The notes: generated by a model from the sequence alone, not told the origin. Counted from the first letter of the stretch, positions 41,489 to 53,789 are shown. The stretch is 64,000 bases of DNA from Bedellia somnulentella (GCA_963576735.1 OY755178.1:10292001-10356000); one strand, 5' to 3'. Numbers and translations are program-made.

Positions 41489-44400
41489 GTTTCTATTTTT
41501 TTCATTTATATAACTATCCATAATCGCCGATTAAACTCGTCAAGTATATTATTGCAACAGTGGTTTGCCTTGCAGTGCCGGCTTAGAATGTCACAACCCC
41601 TTTCTACCTATGGGTGTCGTAAGAAGCGACTGGTCTTTGGGCGATGCGGTTGGAGACCCATCATCAACTATACTTTATTTCTACCATCTTGTCCCCTATC
41701 AATGCCAAATGTGGCTGAGGAGTTTCTAGCTCTGTAGCTCTAGCTACCCCTTATTGGGAGCATATGAATGTATGTTTTTTATCAGTGAAAATTGTATATG
41801 CTGATGAAAACATCGCTTTTAACCAAACCTGGTGGATACCACTTTAAATGGCTTAGATTCCTTAGTTACCTATTTTGTATGTCAAAATACATTGTTAATT
41901 TTTGTACTTCAGTATTGGAAAACTTCAAATTTGGGATCTATATTATTTAAAAATGCGGATGGGAAGACTTTTAAAAAAAAAGAGAGGGCTCATAAAACAT
42001 TCGTTGTACTCATATGGAAATATTACGACTGGTTGCGAAAACGTCACATTGAAGGATTCAGTAAAGAACGGTATGATTTCTCTGATATGTTTGATATTGT
42101 ATGCAACAGAACAATCTTTATTTGGACTAGAAATAACTATTGAAAAATGAAATGAAATGAAAAACATAAAATGAATAACATTCGTTAGGTACCACAAATC
42201 ACACATGAAAACCTAATAATAATAACCTAAGCTAACAACAATAAGTGGAAACGAATTGGCGTACACTTCAGCTTAATGTTATGAAAGGGCTTGTTAGCCC
42301 GCAGCCACAACACTGATATTGTAGTACATTATTGTCGCTCGTGTTATTGGCATTACTAACGTATACGTAAAATAATGTTAAATCAATCAGTTCTCATCCA
42401 TCAAACCAACGACAACTACGGAGGTATCGTTGGATTCGTCGAATATCACCATGTATTTTCATATAACAGAAATGTCAAAATACGATTATTCTTTTAATAA
42501 AAAAAATAAAATAATCATTTATTTCAAAATAAAAAGATAAATCTTTGTTTTTTGAACGTCAAATTTTAACTTAATACTAAGTTTACTTCGGATTCGGAAG
42601 GTGTTTTGTTGAGAGAAGAACCCGTAAGAAACTCGTCAACACACATCTTTTTTTAACGTCCATTACAATTTTGGTGTTAGCCCGGAAACATCCTGCACAG
42701 AGCCCTGATGACACCAAGCCACTTCATCATTAATGTAATCATTGACATTGTAATAGGCTTTCGAACTAAGATTTTTTTTAACTGCTGCTTTGAATTTTGT
42801 TTCTGTTAAATTTAAAATGTCCTCAGGTATTTTATTATACATTTTTACGCATAACCCCATGAAAGATGTATTTACTTTTGACAATCTGTATTTTGGTACT
42901 GATATTTTATTGTTGTCTCTCAGGTTTCGAATATGTCTGTCACAATTTTTCACAAAAGAGGCCTGATTCTTTCTTACATACATAATATTTTCATAAATAT
43001 ATTGACATGGCAGTGTCATTATATTTATTGTTTTAAACAATTCCCTCAGGGAATCTCGGGATCTCAAATTGTATATAGCTCTTATTGCTCTCTTTCTATT
43101 CGATCGTGCAAGGGAGATAGAAATGAATTCTAATACGGGTTAGAATATATAAGTCTCATGACACCAAGCCATTTTATCTTTGACTATGAACACTATAGAC
43201 AGAGTCATAATGCAACGGGAGAGTACCTCTTTTAGATAGCAATATTTTTCCCTGTAATGTTGCGATCACTAGAAAACAATTACCCCAAAATACTATAATC
43301 ACCATTCTAAAAGCTACTTTTTAATTTAAAATTGATTACGTCAATTTATTGTTTAATTAAAGTTTTACTGTTTACTATATTATTTCCTGCAATCATATAA
43401 TTATACATACTTGCTCCTAGTAAATTGTAAATGTCACCATATTGATACTGTGGATTTATGCAATAAAGATTTGAATTTGAATTTTAGTATTATACAATCT
43501 TTTTTGTTTAATTTTACCATTTATACTGATGTTTAAACCGTGAAATCTAAAGCATTGTACTAACTATCAGGGATGAATCTTCCCATGATTACGAATAATT
43601 TTTTGTACGGGACTAACTTTGTTACTGGACAAAAAAAACAGCTGTTCCATAAGTGCAAGTTATGTAAATATCATACGGGTCATCATGGGTATAGTGGAGT
43701 CTATGTTTGTATTTTGAAAAATAAAAGACAGCACTATGTTGTACATGAGTTTTATTGCATTATTTACTATTGAACTTTAAACAAAATCTGTTTCGTGTGA
43801 AAATTTCGAATTCATTCGTCTATTTCAGTCACATTTTTCAAAAGATGATGTATTCGTACATCTAAGTATTTTAAAGCTATAGCCTTTATTAACAGCACAA
43901 GGTGGTTTTCGAACGGATTTTGCTCTCTGATGTGGTCGTTTAATGTCGGAAATATTCTTTTACCTAAATTCTTTTTCAAAACAACTGCGAAAATTTGAGC
44001 CAAAGCTTAGTCTTTGGACAAAAACGAGGTGCCTTTCAATTTTATAGTATGCCTCAAAACTTTGGTTGATTTCCAATTGCATCTTTCAGTGGCCGCAATC
44101 CATTTTTCTCGTAGATTCGGGTCTTTAGGAAAACTGTAATGAATACGAAGAAATTAAATAAATATAACAAATTTATTACTTACTAATTCCGTAGATAACA
44201 ATTGGAAATCATTCAGCGTCGCTATAGGCGACGAAATACATAATATACTCACTCATTAACATCAGTTTTCTAATTTGAAAATGTTACCCTAACATCAGGG
44301 TAGGATGAAAACGTGAATTATGGGAACACTGAGATACTGCATATTTTTAGGTTATGCTATTAAAAAATTGCTCAAAATAACTAAAGAAAATGCTAGTGAT

Positions 44401-47400
44401 CTAGTTCAACGTAATTAACATTTGAATCACTTATTTTCTGATCGCGCAATGTATTTATTATGTATTTATCTGTAGAAAAACATTAAAAAACTCACTCACT
44501 TGTGGAAAGTCAATCCTTTGATGTGATTTTCGCTGTGGCTTCCGCAGCCAAGCACGCTACACCCAACCATACCTCAATAAATAATAACTGAACTAATGGA
44601 GTCTCTTTTGTCACAATAACAATATACAGATGAATAAAATCTTTCTCAAAATTAAAAGAAAACCAAAATCGCTCACAAGTCGACGCTTTGTTTGTCACAA
44701 TTTAAAAGTGTGACATCAACAAAACGGGTTACGCGATAGAGATGACAATAAAGATTTGTGTCTCTTTTTAACAAATAAGAACTTAAATAAGGGCTTCTCT
44801 TTTTAAAATGGATGACGTAACATCGCTCTGTCTATAGTGTTCATAGTCAAAGCATTTTATCATTAACTAGTGGATCGGCCCCGCTTCGCACGGGTAGCGT
44901 AGTTTTAAAAATATTGGAGGTTTCTTCAATCACTGCTCAAGCGTAATGAAATTAGCGCCTTTATTACAACTTACAGCACTCATGTCTGAATATAGTGTTA
45001 CTTTGTGATTTTGAAAGAGCTTTTATGATCGGTTCAGATCAATATCTCCGAAATTAAGCTAATTTTTAGGTTTTAATTGATGCAACTACTGGCGCCATCT
45101 AGCACGTAATATGTAAATTACTAAGGATTTGGTTTTGATCGCGTGCGACTATTATGTTGGGACTATTAATTTTGGTGTTTCTATACCGATTTCTATGATT
45201 CTTTTTTTATTGAGTAGGTAATAATGTTAACTTTTGAAATAAGGGTGATTGAGAGTATTATAAACGTAAGAGAAAACAAATATAATCAGAATGTGCCGAA
45301 CTGCTAAGCTATCAGGAGTTACACGTGTTGTTGTGAGTCAACCATAAAAGATAGACATACTGTTGCGGAATATTTTTTAGATAATTTTATGTAGAATATT
45401 TTCGTCATACGTGGTTTCTATGTAACTTTGACCATTAAGGCTGCACACGCGAGGGAAGCTTAAAAAATGGAGTAACTTCTCCCGTTTTCCCAAAATTACC
45501 CAAAATTCCCCTTTACTATTCTGCTGGAAAGTATACAAAAACCTGCCCAGGAGTATTAAAAATAATTGTACCAAGTTTCGTTAAAATCGGTCGAGTAGTT
45601 TTTGTTTCCATAAGGAACATACAAACCGACAGACAGACAGACAGACAAAAATTTTACTGATTGCATTTTTGGCATCAGTATCGATCCCTTATCTGCCCCT
45701 GATAGTTATTTTGAAAATATATTCCATGTACAGAATTGACCTCTCTACAGATTTATTATAAGTATAGATTGACATTTTAATATACAGGCGATGGGCCTAG
45801 TTTGGGACCAGCTGACTCTTAAAAAATATTTATCATTTTAAACTGAATAGATAATTATTTAATTCAATGGACTTTCGAACAAAAATTTCAGTTAACTACT
45901 GCTTTTAATATATTAGTATTATATTTTTATACATTTTTGCACGTAACCCCATGAAAGATGTATTTACTTTTGACAATCTGTATTTAAATTAATTTAATTT
46001 TGTAGCTTTTGAAAATCATAGCATGCTAAGTTATCTTAATATCATTTGTTCTTTCGGTGGTCAAAAAAGTGCAAGAATATAGTTGTTATGATTTAATATC
46101 ATTTGACCTAAAAATAAAAGTTTAAATAAAAGTTGGCATAAATCCCAAAAAATAAGTGAAATGGGCAGTGCCTTTACTAACAGCTTTTACTACTGGTAGT
46201 ACAGGTTGCTAAGTTATAAAATTTCAATATAATTTTGTAATTTGTCACTACCAAAAAAAGTAACAGTACTCTATTTTTCAGATCAGGACATCCTTTGGAC
46301 GAGTGCAGTGTCAAAAACTGTATGTTTATCGGCAATGACAGCCAAATAAACGAGGCTGATGCAGTTATGATACATTTGCAAAACGGTCTTCTTCCGCATG
46401 TTGAGAACCGAAATTTGAAGCAAAGGTGGATTTTTTTAACCGATGAATCACCTGTTAATACTTTTTCACGATCAACTAACCTGTCTCTTACAATAAATAT
46501 TTTAGTTGATTTGTTTAATTGGTCAATGAGTTACAGGTGAAGTATTTATTTAGTTTTAGTACAGTGGTTGTTTTTTGTATTGCCGTGTAGTGCCGGCTTA
46601 GAATGTCACTACCCCTTTCTACCCACGGGTGTCGTAATGGGCGACTTAGGATATGGAGCTTTTAAGTGGATTTTGGATGATGCGTGAAGGTGGTGAAGAA
46701 CCATCACGAACAATATTTCATTTCCACCATTTTGTCCCGTATCAATTTCCAAATGTGGCTTAGGAGTTTCTGGCTCTTAAGCTCTGCCTACCCCTTTTTG
46801 AGAATTAAAGCCGTGCGTATATGTATGCATGTAGTTATTGTTGATTCAAAAATTCTTCTGATAGCTGCTTGAAACTTTTTTTGTGAACCGTTGTATGATT
46901 TGGTGATTCCCATTTCATTATACCATAACATATATTTCATTATAACATATACTCACGGCTATAAATCCCATGAAGGGGTAGCCAGAGCTAGAGAATTAAA
47001 AATTCCTAGGCCACTTTTGGAAGTTGCGAGGGGAAAAGATGGTCAAGTAAAGGTTTTTGGTGATGGGTCTCCAACCGCATCGCCCAAAAATCCCTTTAAA
47101 GTCCCAATACCGTTAGTCGCCTCTTACGTACACCCACCGGAAGAAATGGGGTAGTGCTATTCTAAGCCGGCACTATACAGTTTCATTATTAGCCATTACA
47201 TTATATATATTTTAAATTGAGGACCATATATTTAGAAGAAATTTTAACATTACAAAGTTGTATTGCAATAATAGTGTGTGCTGTTTATTTATATAAATTA
47301 ACAAAAACCGATCGAAAATGTATTTTTCAATTTTTAAGAACAGGATGAATAAATTTATGAATTACTACTTTCCAGAACAGACTCCGATATCCCGGTGCCG

Positions 47401-48943
47401 TATGGAAGAGTTACTCCTTTATCTACTAAAGATGATAGATTAATTTATAGTATTATTCCATATTGGAATGAGAAAAAAAGCGATGTTGTTGTCTCGATAC
47501 TAATATCTGATTGTTTAAAGTATCGAATGGATTATGTGAATGAACTTAAGAAGTATATTGACGTGGACGTTTTTGGAAAATGCTCTAAGGATCAGAAAAG
47601 AAATACGTATGTATTTAAAGTTTTATGTTCAGTTTATTTAAATACTAGCTTTCCGCCCACGGCTTCGCCCGTGTTGAATTCGGTTATATTGCTAAAACTT
47701 CTCATTTCCACGATTTCCCTCGGAAATATCATTTTTTTCGTAATAAAAAGTATTCTATTATTTAATTCGGACTCCTAACTATACTTCTGCAAAATTTCAA
47801 AGCAATGGGTTTAGTATTTACGGCGTAAAAGCGGAACAAATAAACAAACAAACAAACTCACTTTCCCATTTATTATATAAGTAAGGATTGATTGAAAGTT
47901 AACCGTTTACACTTGTTTTATTAAAATTTGAGGGTTTCGTATCCAAATAAAAAGAAACTCTTAAAGGTGACAATGGGTAGAACGACCGCCCGTATACAAT
48001 GAAGCATGAGTTCAAATCCTGGGTAGGGATAACACCAATTTGTCTTTTCTAAAATCATTCGACAGTGTATTTTCTTAGCAAACGGCAATAGGCCTGCCCT
48101 CTATCACGTGAGTACACTGTCCAAGCAAAATTGCGTACTTTGAACGCTAGGGGACGATGTAACGTGATGTTCCAAAGTATTAGTACCTCTACCAACCCCT
48201 TCGGGGATACACGGCGTGAACGCTTGAGTCGAAAGTAAACTACTTGAAATGTGGTACCTCTTTGTATATTTAGATCATAATATGATGGACAATGTTCGCG
48301 ATAACATATCGTCATAGAACCTTCATCCATGTTATGCACGAAGCAAAATTATATTTAAATATATGGTCACAATCTAAATATGTAAAAACAACAATAATTA
48401 TTCCTAATTCGACAGAAATACATTCCTGTATTAACTTCTTGTACGCCCGTTGTTAGAGATAAATTAATTTAGTTTCATTTCAGATGTCCGGGCCATATGC
48501 GCACAGATTGTCAACCGATCAATGAATACTATTTTTATCTTGCCTTTGAAAATAGTGATTGTAAGGAATACTTAACGGAAAAAGTTTACTATAATGCATT
48601 CAGCAAAGGGGCTGTCCCGATCATAATGGGTCCTTCTAAATACGATTGTAAAAAGTTGTTACCACCGTCATCATATGTCCATATTGATAATTACAAAAGT
48701 CCTGAAGAACTCACCGACTATATATTACAACTTAGTCAGAATCATAAAGAACTGGTGTCCTATCATGAGTGGAGGAAAGAATACAAAATAATCAATGAGC
48801 ATGGGTTTTTTGGAACAAAGTCAGTACATCTGTGCAGAGTATGTGAAGCTTTAAACTATAACGATGATGAACCAAAAGTTTATACTAAAGAAATGATAGA
48901 TGAATTTCTCGATGATAAACGCTTGTGCCGACAGCATGAATAA
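41312..48943 (+). CDS. GT10 alpha-1,3-fucosyltransferase, gene B (fucosyltransferase C-like)
   Basis: Tandem paralogue of gene A with the same five exon lengths: 41312-41488, 41913-42070, 46282-46536, 47376-47606, 48484-48943; 426 aa. Residues 11-29 form the membrane anchor. Family motifs: FNWSMSYR, TDSDIPVPYG (closer to the family than the IESD of gene A), FENSDCKEYLTEK, PPSSYVHID, CRVC. Against gene A, the motif VSNC is ISDC here, an Asn-to-Asp change at a normally well-kept position. Introns are 424, 4211, 839 and 877 bp; the second holds a LINE relic and P-like copy 2. AATAAA overlaps the stop region (48942-48947). All frames are open, so both genes look functional. Confidence 0.9.
41568..41780 (+). 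repeat. Family S1 copy filling half of gene B intron 1
   Basis: TTGCAGTGCCGGCTTAGAAT to GGGAGCATATGAATGTATG. The intron is 424 bp, so it was about 200 bp before insertion. Confidence 0.75.
41913..42070 (+). CDS. GT10 gene B, exon 2
   Basis: Residues 60-111 and part of 112: YWKTSNLGSILFKN, KTFVVLIWKYYDWLRKRH. Donor GTATGA. Confidence 0.85.
42480..43128 (-). pseudogene. Jockey/CR1-like LINE reverse transcriptase, C terminus and 3' UTR
   Basis: RSNRKRAIRAIYNLRSRDSL (about 43110) opens, then LPCQYIYENIMYVRKNQ, HIRNLRDNNKISVPKYRLSK, MYNKIPEDILNLTETKFKAA and SKAYYNVNDYINDEVAW to the stop at 42663. This is the usual end of Jockey-like open reading frame 2 after the polymerase core. The C-terminal frame is open but the 5' part is missing (dead-on-arrival insertion). 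The UTR continues to about 42480. A further scrap of the same family is at 45900-45990. Confidence 0.8.
43178..44852 (-). mobile_element. P-element-like transposon, copy 2 (no Harbinger insert)
   Basis: Ends CTTTGACTATGAACACTATA and its inverse. Duplication CATTTTAT exact (43170-43177, 44853-44860). At 1675 bp it shows the element's basic size and the empty target site (ACATCTAAGTATTTTAAAG, about 43858). A 5'-truncated LINE tail of about 65 bp interrupts it at about 43424-43488 (GCAATAAAGATTTGAATTTG). Confidence 0.9.
43850..44570 (-). pseudogene. THAP-domain remnant, copy 2
   Basis: Exon 1 is 44500-44570: MVGCSVLGCGSHSENHIKGL then TFH, donor GTGAGT. Exon 2 starts at 44133 with FPKDPNLREKWIAATERC-like coding, then decays. 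It keeps the Phe-His that THAP domains usually have at this site, so it is nearest to the ancestral form. Confidence 0.65.
44866..45770 (+). repeat. Family R3 reference copy
   Basis: Opens ACTAGTGGATCGGCCCCGC with a CCCGCTTCGCACGGG hairpin. It carries AAGCTTAAAAAATGGAGTAA and TTTCGTTAAAATCGGTCGAG, a GACA microsatellite, and ends TTATTATAAGTATAGATT. It is about 900 bp and non-coding. Ends of this kind are common among lepidopteran dispersed repeats; its replication mode is not clear to me. Confidence 0.6.
46282..46536 (+). CDS. GT10 gene B, exon 3
   Basis: Residues 112-196: CSVKNC, EADAVMIHL, LKQRWIFLTDESP (ESP is the usual family form; gene A has EAP), FNWSMSY. Donor GTGAAG. Confidence 0.9.
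46583..46835 (+). repeat. Family S1 copy
   Basis: GTGTAGTGCCGGCTTAGAAT to GTGCGTATATGTATGCATG, in gene B intron 3. Confidence 0.8.
46945..47182 (-). repeat. Family S1 copy
   Basis: ACATATACTCACGGCTATAA to CCGGCACTATACAG. With the copy above it forms a tail-to-tail inverted pair inside gene B intron 3. Confidence 0.8.
47376..47606 (+). CDS. GT10 gene B, exon 4
   Basis: Residues 197-273: TDSDIPVPYGR, VSILISDCLKYR, VDVFGKC. Donor GTATGT. Confidence 0.9.
47644..47890 (+). repeat. Dispersed repeat, CTAGCTTTCCGCCC type
   Basis: ACTAGCTTTCCGCCCACGGC with a GGCTTCGCCCGTG hairpin, AAATTTCAAAGCAATGGGTT, (AAAC)n, and end CATTTATTATATAAGTAAGG. It lies just after gene B exon 4. Partial relatives are at 49200-49260 and 51372-51635. 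Confidence 0.55.
47970..48235 (+). repeat. Family S2 copy
   Basis: ACAATGGGTAGAACGACCGC, B box GAGTTCAAATCC, tail CCCCTTCGGGGATACACGGC then GTGAACGC. It lies in gene B intron 4. Confidence 0.75.
48484..48943 (+). CDS. GT10 gene B, exon 5
   Basis: Residues 274-426: YLAFENSDCKEYLTEK, GAVPIIMGP, PPSSYVHIDNYKSPEEL, CRVC. Acceptor TTTCATTTCAG. Confidence 0.95.
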
Positions 48944-48999
48944 TAAATATTTGAGTATTTGTTGTTAAATGTGTATGTTTCTCAATTATTGTTTTTTTT

Positions 49000-49690
49000 T
49001 AATTATATACATACATGCATATATTCACAGCTATAAATCCCAAAAAGGGGAAGCCAAAGCTTTAGAGCTAGAAACTCCTCAGCCACATTTGGAAGTGGAT
49101 ACTCTGACTCTAATTAATAACATACAATAATTAATATCATACACTAGGTTTGTGCCCGCGACTACGTTCACGCATCCAGTTAACAATATGCTTCTATCTT
49201 CCAATATTTTAACTAGCTTCCACCCGCAGCTTCGCCCGCTTGGTTTTAGAACTTAAAAATGGAGGCGGTGCTTAATTCGTCGGCATGTTGGTCAATATAT
49301 TGTGGTACGGCGGCACCGAATTCCATTGAACGCATCAGAATTTTCATAGCCTTGAAACTCGCGGAACGTGACATTTTTCAAACATGATGGATTAGAAAGA
49401 GATAGAAAGTGTAGTGTTCCATTACTAAAATTAATATCTTCAAAGTGATGCACTTTATCACATGTCCCGCTTTAACTATCAAAAATGGATAAAAATACAT
49501 TTCCTTAACCGGCTACCGTATTCCAAGGATTATAGCCGTGAAGTTATGTATATTTTTTTATCTTCAAAGTCATAAATCACGTGTTTCGGTTTTACTATCA
49601 GAAGTAGATAAAATGGTGATTATAGATCTCTGGCTACCTCTTTCCAAGGACTATAGCCGAGAAGTATGCCTTGTTATGTTACAGAACTAG
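49000..49690. repeat. Fragments of S1 and a CTAGC-type repeat
   Basis: An S1 tail in minus orientation (49000-49100), a CTAGCTTCCACCCGCAGC element start (49212), then two small S1-tail scraps in plus orientation (49505-49555, 49622-49668: CTATAGCCGAGAAGTAT). Confidence 0.45.
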
Positions 49691-50290
49691 GTCACGCAAT
49701 TTCTATTATGTGAGAAAATTGAGCAAAATAGTGCGACCCGTAACAGGTTTTATTGTATTCAAAACCGTTTTCGTGTATCATAAATCAGAAGATTAAAAAG
49801 CAGCTAACGGTATAGGGTCCATCGTATATCATGAAAAGGTCCGTAGAAATTGAAATACAAGAATTTTTCTTCATAAAATGATGATAAAAGAGACCATTTT
49901 CGTATTAAGAAAACAAAATACCTGTATAACGATAACGTATGCGAGTAAATCTTGTATACTACACATTCCAACTCAGCCAATTTATCACCCGATAGTTAGA
50001 GAATAAAAATATGAAATCAACTTTGGTTTTTTAATTAACTATCTTGGTCTTCATTTGAAGCACTTATACTATACTTATATATTTATAGAACTCATTTTTA
50101 GGGTTTCATAGTTTATAGTATTGTCATGTCCGCCTATTTTACCGCGGTAAAGCTGACAGACGCTGGTGTCTAGTCTTAGGAAATTGTCATTTGATATTAG
50201 TATACCAAGCCGAGAAAGTAATATAATTAAATCTTGGAAAATCAGGGTACTGCCCCTACATTATAAAGGAGCTAATTAAAGGCTTTGCCC
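49691..50290. other. Intergenic, nothing recognised
   Basis: No open frame with a motif and no clear repeat ends. Confidence 0.3.
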
Positions 50291-50292
50291 GT

Positions 50293-50545
50293 GGCTGTGT
50301 AGTGTCGGCTTAGAATTACACTACCCCATTTCTTCCTGTGGGTGTACGTAAGATGCGACTAACGGTATTGGGGCTTTTAAGGGATTTTTGGGTGATGTGG
50401 TTGGAGACCCATCACCAACAACATTTATTTTACCATATTTTTCCCACAAAACTTTCCAAAAGTGGCTAAGAAATTTCTAATTCCTTAGCTCTGGCTACCC
50501 CTTCTAGGGATTTATAGCCGTGAGTATATGTATGTATGTATGTTT
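50293..50545 (+). repeat. Family S1 copy, full length
   Basis: GTGTAGTGTCGGCTTAGAAT to GTATATGTATGTATGTATG. Confidence 0.85.
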
Positions 50546-50589
50546 GCCGGTGATCCCTCTCGTAGGAACTACGATTCTTAGTATAAAAC

Positions 50590-50960
50590 GAGCAAAATTA
50601 AAGAGTAAAATGTATCTCTGCAAAACCCTTCAGGGATATAAGGCGTGAACGCTGGAGTCTTGAATCATTTACAGTTAAAGTTTAAATACTTACTTTCTTA
50701 TAAATTTATCATGGTTGCTAACGGTGAGGGAAAACATCGTGAGGAAACCCACATGGCTGAGTTGTACTTAGTCATGTGACAGTGTATTCATACAAAACGG
50801 CGATAGGCCTGCCCCCTATCACGTGAGTACACTGTCTAAGCAAAACGTGGGTACCTTCTCTGGAAACTAGATGGCGCTTGCCATGTGAGTTCAGGAGTAT
50901 TGGTACCTCTGCCAACCCCTTCGGGGATAAACGGCGTGAACGTTTATGTTATGTATATGT
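50590..50960 (+). repeat. Two family S2 pieces
   Basis: A 3' scrap (50610-50665: CCCTTCAGGGATATAAGGC) is followed by a copy lacking only the tRNA-like head (50700-50960: GCTAACGGTGAGGGAAAACA to GGATAAACGGCGTGAACG). Confidence 0.7.
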
Positions 50961-51371
50961 TATAAATTGAGCAGAATAGAATAGCCATCCCTATGTTTTT
51001 GTACGTTCATCAATCATATGGTTAAAACAACATAGTATTAATATATAAAGATTTGAAGACCAAATTTCTCTAATAAAATCTATTTTAGGCAAATCTTTTC
51101 TCTACTTAGCTGTAAAGGTTTTGAATACACTATATTCCAGTTTCATTATGAAACTTACTAGAAGTAACTATTTATTAGCAACTAACTTGTAACCCTTTCA
51201 CCCAATAAGATTAGTCTGAACGAGGGCTTTTAAGCCTATTAACTTGTACCGTCGAAATTGTTGTAAGTGAATTCGTGTTTATTCCCATCCTCTTGGCAAT
51301 ATTTGAAATATAGGGTTAATATAATATTCTGCGATTATATGTTTTTGTGGATATTCATAATTTTATACATA
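50961..51371. other. Intergenic, nothing recognised
   Basis: AT-rich, no feature supported. Confidence 0.3.
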
Positions 51372-51635
51372 TACTAGCCGACAGACTTCGTACTGTCAAA
51401 TTTGGTTATGACAATGCTTAAGGCATTTTTTTCCGGTACTCTTAGTTCTATCAGGCGTGAATATTTTATTGGTAAAAACTTGCCGGGATAAAAAGTATCC
51501 TATGTTATAATTTGGGTCATTATCTAGTATTCTGCCAAATTTCATTCACATTATGTACTTGAGGAGCCTTTTTGCCTCAAACAGACAAACATCCAAACAT
51601 CTTTACTTTCACATTTATTATATTAATAGGATAGC
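51372..51635 (+). repeat. Dispersed repeat, CTAGCCGACAGACTTCG type
   Basis: ACTAGCCGACAGACTTCGTA with a hairpin (GACAGACTTCGTACTGTC), CCGGGATAAAAAGTATCCTA, TGCCAAATTTCATTCACATT, and end CATTTATTATATTAATAGG. It shares layout with 47644-47890. Confidence 0.6.
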
Positions 51636-52439
51636 CTGGTCACGATAAACTTGTTATTTAAAAAATCGCAAAATAATATATTATGGTATGTATACAAAAA
51701 CGGAACCCATACATCATTATTATTTTAGGAAAACATATAAGTAGGAAGCATCCACAATGCAATATGGTTATGCAAGTATTAAAAATGTACATTACAATCA
51801 ATAAAAAAAAACACAACAGCGAAACGTTATTCTGTGTTTCATAGTTAAAATATGAGGGACGAAATTGTGGTTGAATGTGTTGAAAATATGGTATACCTCA
51901 AGAGGTAGCTCCATTGTTTTATTCATTTTTAAGGTAATGGTTTAAAATTTAAAGAAGGACAAAAATTTTACCAGCAAAATAGACTCAGTCGTCTTATTAA
52001 CTTCGTGAAAGTAAGGCTAGAAAAATCACAATATATTTTTTCATTACTTACATACAGTTACCCAATACGTATATATTTGATTTAAAAGTATATATAGTTA
52101 ATATCTAGAGAGCCCCTCATTTATTATTTTTTAGATTCACAAAAATTATAATGTTTTTTACATTTTCCGTCTACCTATAAATACTTAGTCTCGATAATTT
52201 CGGAAATTAACTCTTGTGACACAGTGACAAACAGATGACAAACAGAACAGAGACAGAGATGACAGTCCATGAAGATGTTAATGTCGTTTATACATGAAGG
52301 ATTAGCAGAGTTAAAATAGTACTTTTGAACATCACCCATGTCAAGTTTGCTATCTGATTGACAGCGTATAACGTTATGTCCCTTAATTTAAGATTGATAG
52401 CATTAAATATAATTTTATTTTATAACTATGTAATGAACG
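51636..52439. other. Intergenic, nothing recognised
   Basis: No coding or repeat structure seen. Confidence 0.3.
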
Positions 52440-52800
52440 ACATGAAAGTCCAATGGGTGGAACACCCGCCTGTAAAAAGACAGGCGTGAGTTCAAATCCC
52501 GGGTCGGGCCTACACCAATTTGTCTTTTCTAACGTCATATGTGTGGTTAATTTATCATGCTTGTTAACGGTGAGGGAAAACATCGTGAGCAAAACCCACA
52601 TATCCGTGTTGTACTTAGCCATGTGACAGTGTATTCGTAAAAAACGGCGATAGGCCTGCCCCCTATCACGTACGTACACTGTCTAAGCAAAACGTGGGTA
52701 CCTACTTTGGACACTAGGTGGCGCTGTCACGTTGTTCATAAGTATTGGTACCTCTGCCAAACCCTTCAGGGATAAACGGCGTAAACGTTATGTAATGTAA
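52440..52800 (+). repeat. Family S2 reference copy (tRNA-headed SINE)
   Basis: The head resembles a tRNA: A-box-like CAATGGGTGGAACACCCG and B box GAGTTCAAATCC (52488-52499). The body contains GGTGAGGGAAAACATCGTGA, GATAGGCCTGCCCCCTATCA and AGCAAAACGTGGGTACC. The tail CTGCCAAACCCTTCAGGGAT then AAACGGCGTAAACGTTATG ends in an ATGTTATGT-like run. RNA polymerase III boxes plus a non-coding body define it as a SINE. Confidence 0.8.
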
Positions 52801-53029
52801 TTGAACTACTTTATTAATTAATCAAATACCTATATTTTTCAATTTAAAATGAAGCAGGCTTACTATTAGCAAGGGTATTCGTCTATCATTTCGTATGTTA
52901 ATTATAAGTACCTAGTTGGTCCTTAAATTCTGTCACAAACAAAATTGGCTATTAAATGAAAATTAGTCATGATATTCAAAAAAAGTTTTTTAAAAATAAA
53001 AGGTAATCTAATTTATTCAAAACGATTAC

Positions 53030-53760
53030 AACTATTTTTTACAAAAGCCTTCGATTTTCGCGGCTAGTCTTCAATAGCAGCACAGCCATATTCATGTCGA
53101 TATCGGTCACTGCTTTAGTCAATAATGACTTTAGGCTGCTCAAATGTTTGTGAGGTTGAGAACAGACATTCTTCTCCAATTCCTGGTAAATTTTGTAATC
53201 CAGTAGATTGAGGTCAGGGTTAGATGAGGGCCATCTTGATGCCTTAATAGCTCGACGTTCTGGCGCTCAAACCACTCCTGAGTTGTTCCTTCCTCCTGTG
53301 TGTCCTTATGAGTAGGTGCAGAGTCCTGTTGAAACAAAATAGCCGTCCTCCAAAGAGTGTCTAGGGCAGATCTTTTACTATGCGATCTAAAACCGTGTCT
53401 CCGTACACTTTTGCACTAGTTTTGATACCTTTTTCACAAAAATGTACTTCAGTAGGGCCGTAGTAGGACACTCGCAACTAAATCATGATTGATGATGGAT
53501 GATGACCGTGCTGCACTCTAGAAATGGCATTTCCAACGGCCGCAGAGTTAGTAGCGTACACCCTGTAATTTTTTTGTTGTATCTCTCCTAAATAATAAAA
53601 AAAATCTCGCCTGTAAACAGTATATCGCGGTGTCTTTTTCTTGCGTACCGTTTAAGCAATACTTTGCATTTTTTGGCTCTCATAGCTATCAGACGCGCTT
53701 TCAGAATATGTCCACTATTTTTTCGGTAAGCTCGTAGTCCCAGGTCTTCATCGAGTACTT
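53030..53760 (-). pseudogene. mariner-like transposase, decayed
   Basis: Minus-strand pieces: KKVLDEDLGLRAYRK, GHILKARLIAMRAKK, then the catalytic-region motif FQQDSAPTHK with the second Asp (QQDSAPxH), QEWFERQNVELLRHQDGPHL and, after a frameshift, a DLNLLDY block (usual form SPDLNPLDY) and VTDIDMNMAVL. Stops and frameshifts throughout. Confidence 0.75.
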
Positions 53761-53789
53761 TTTTTATCTCAACTCTAACAAACCTTAAT

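Noticed and set aside
49260..49400. Minus-strand short frame starting MSRSASFKAMKILMRS
   Set aside because: About 43 codons beside a dispersed repeat, no splice signals or homologue that I recall.
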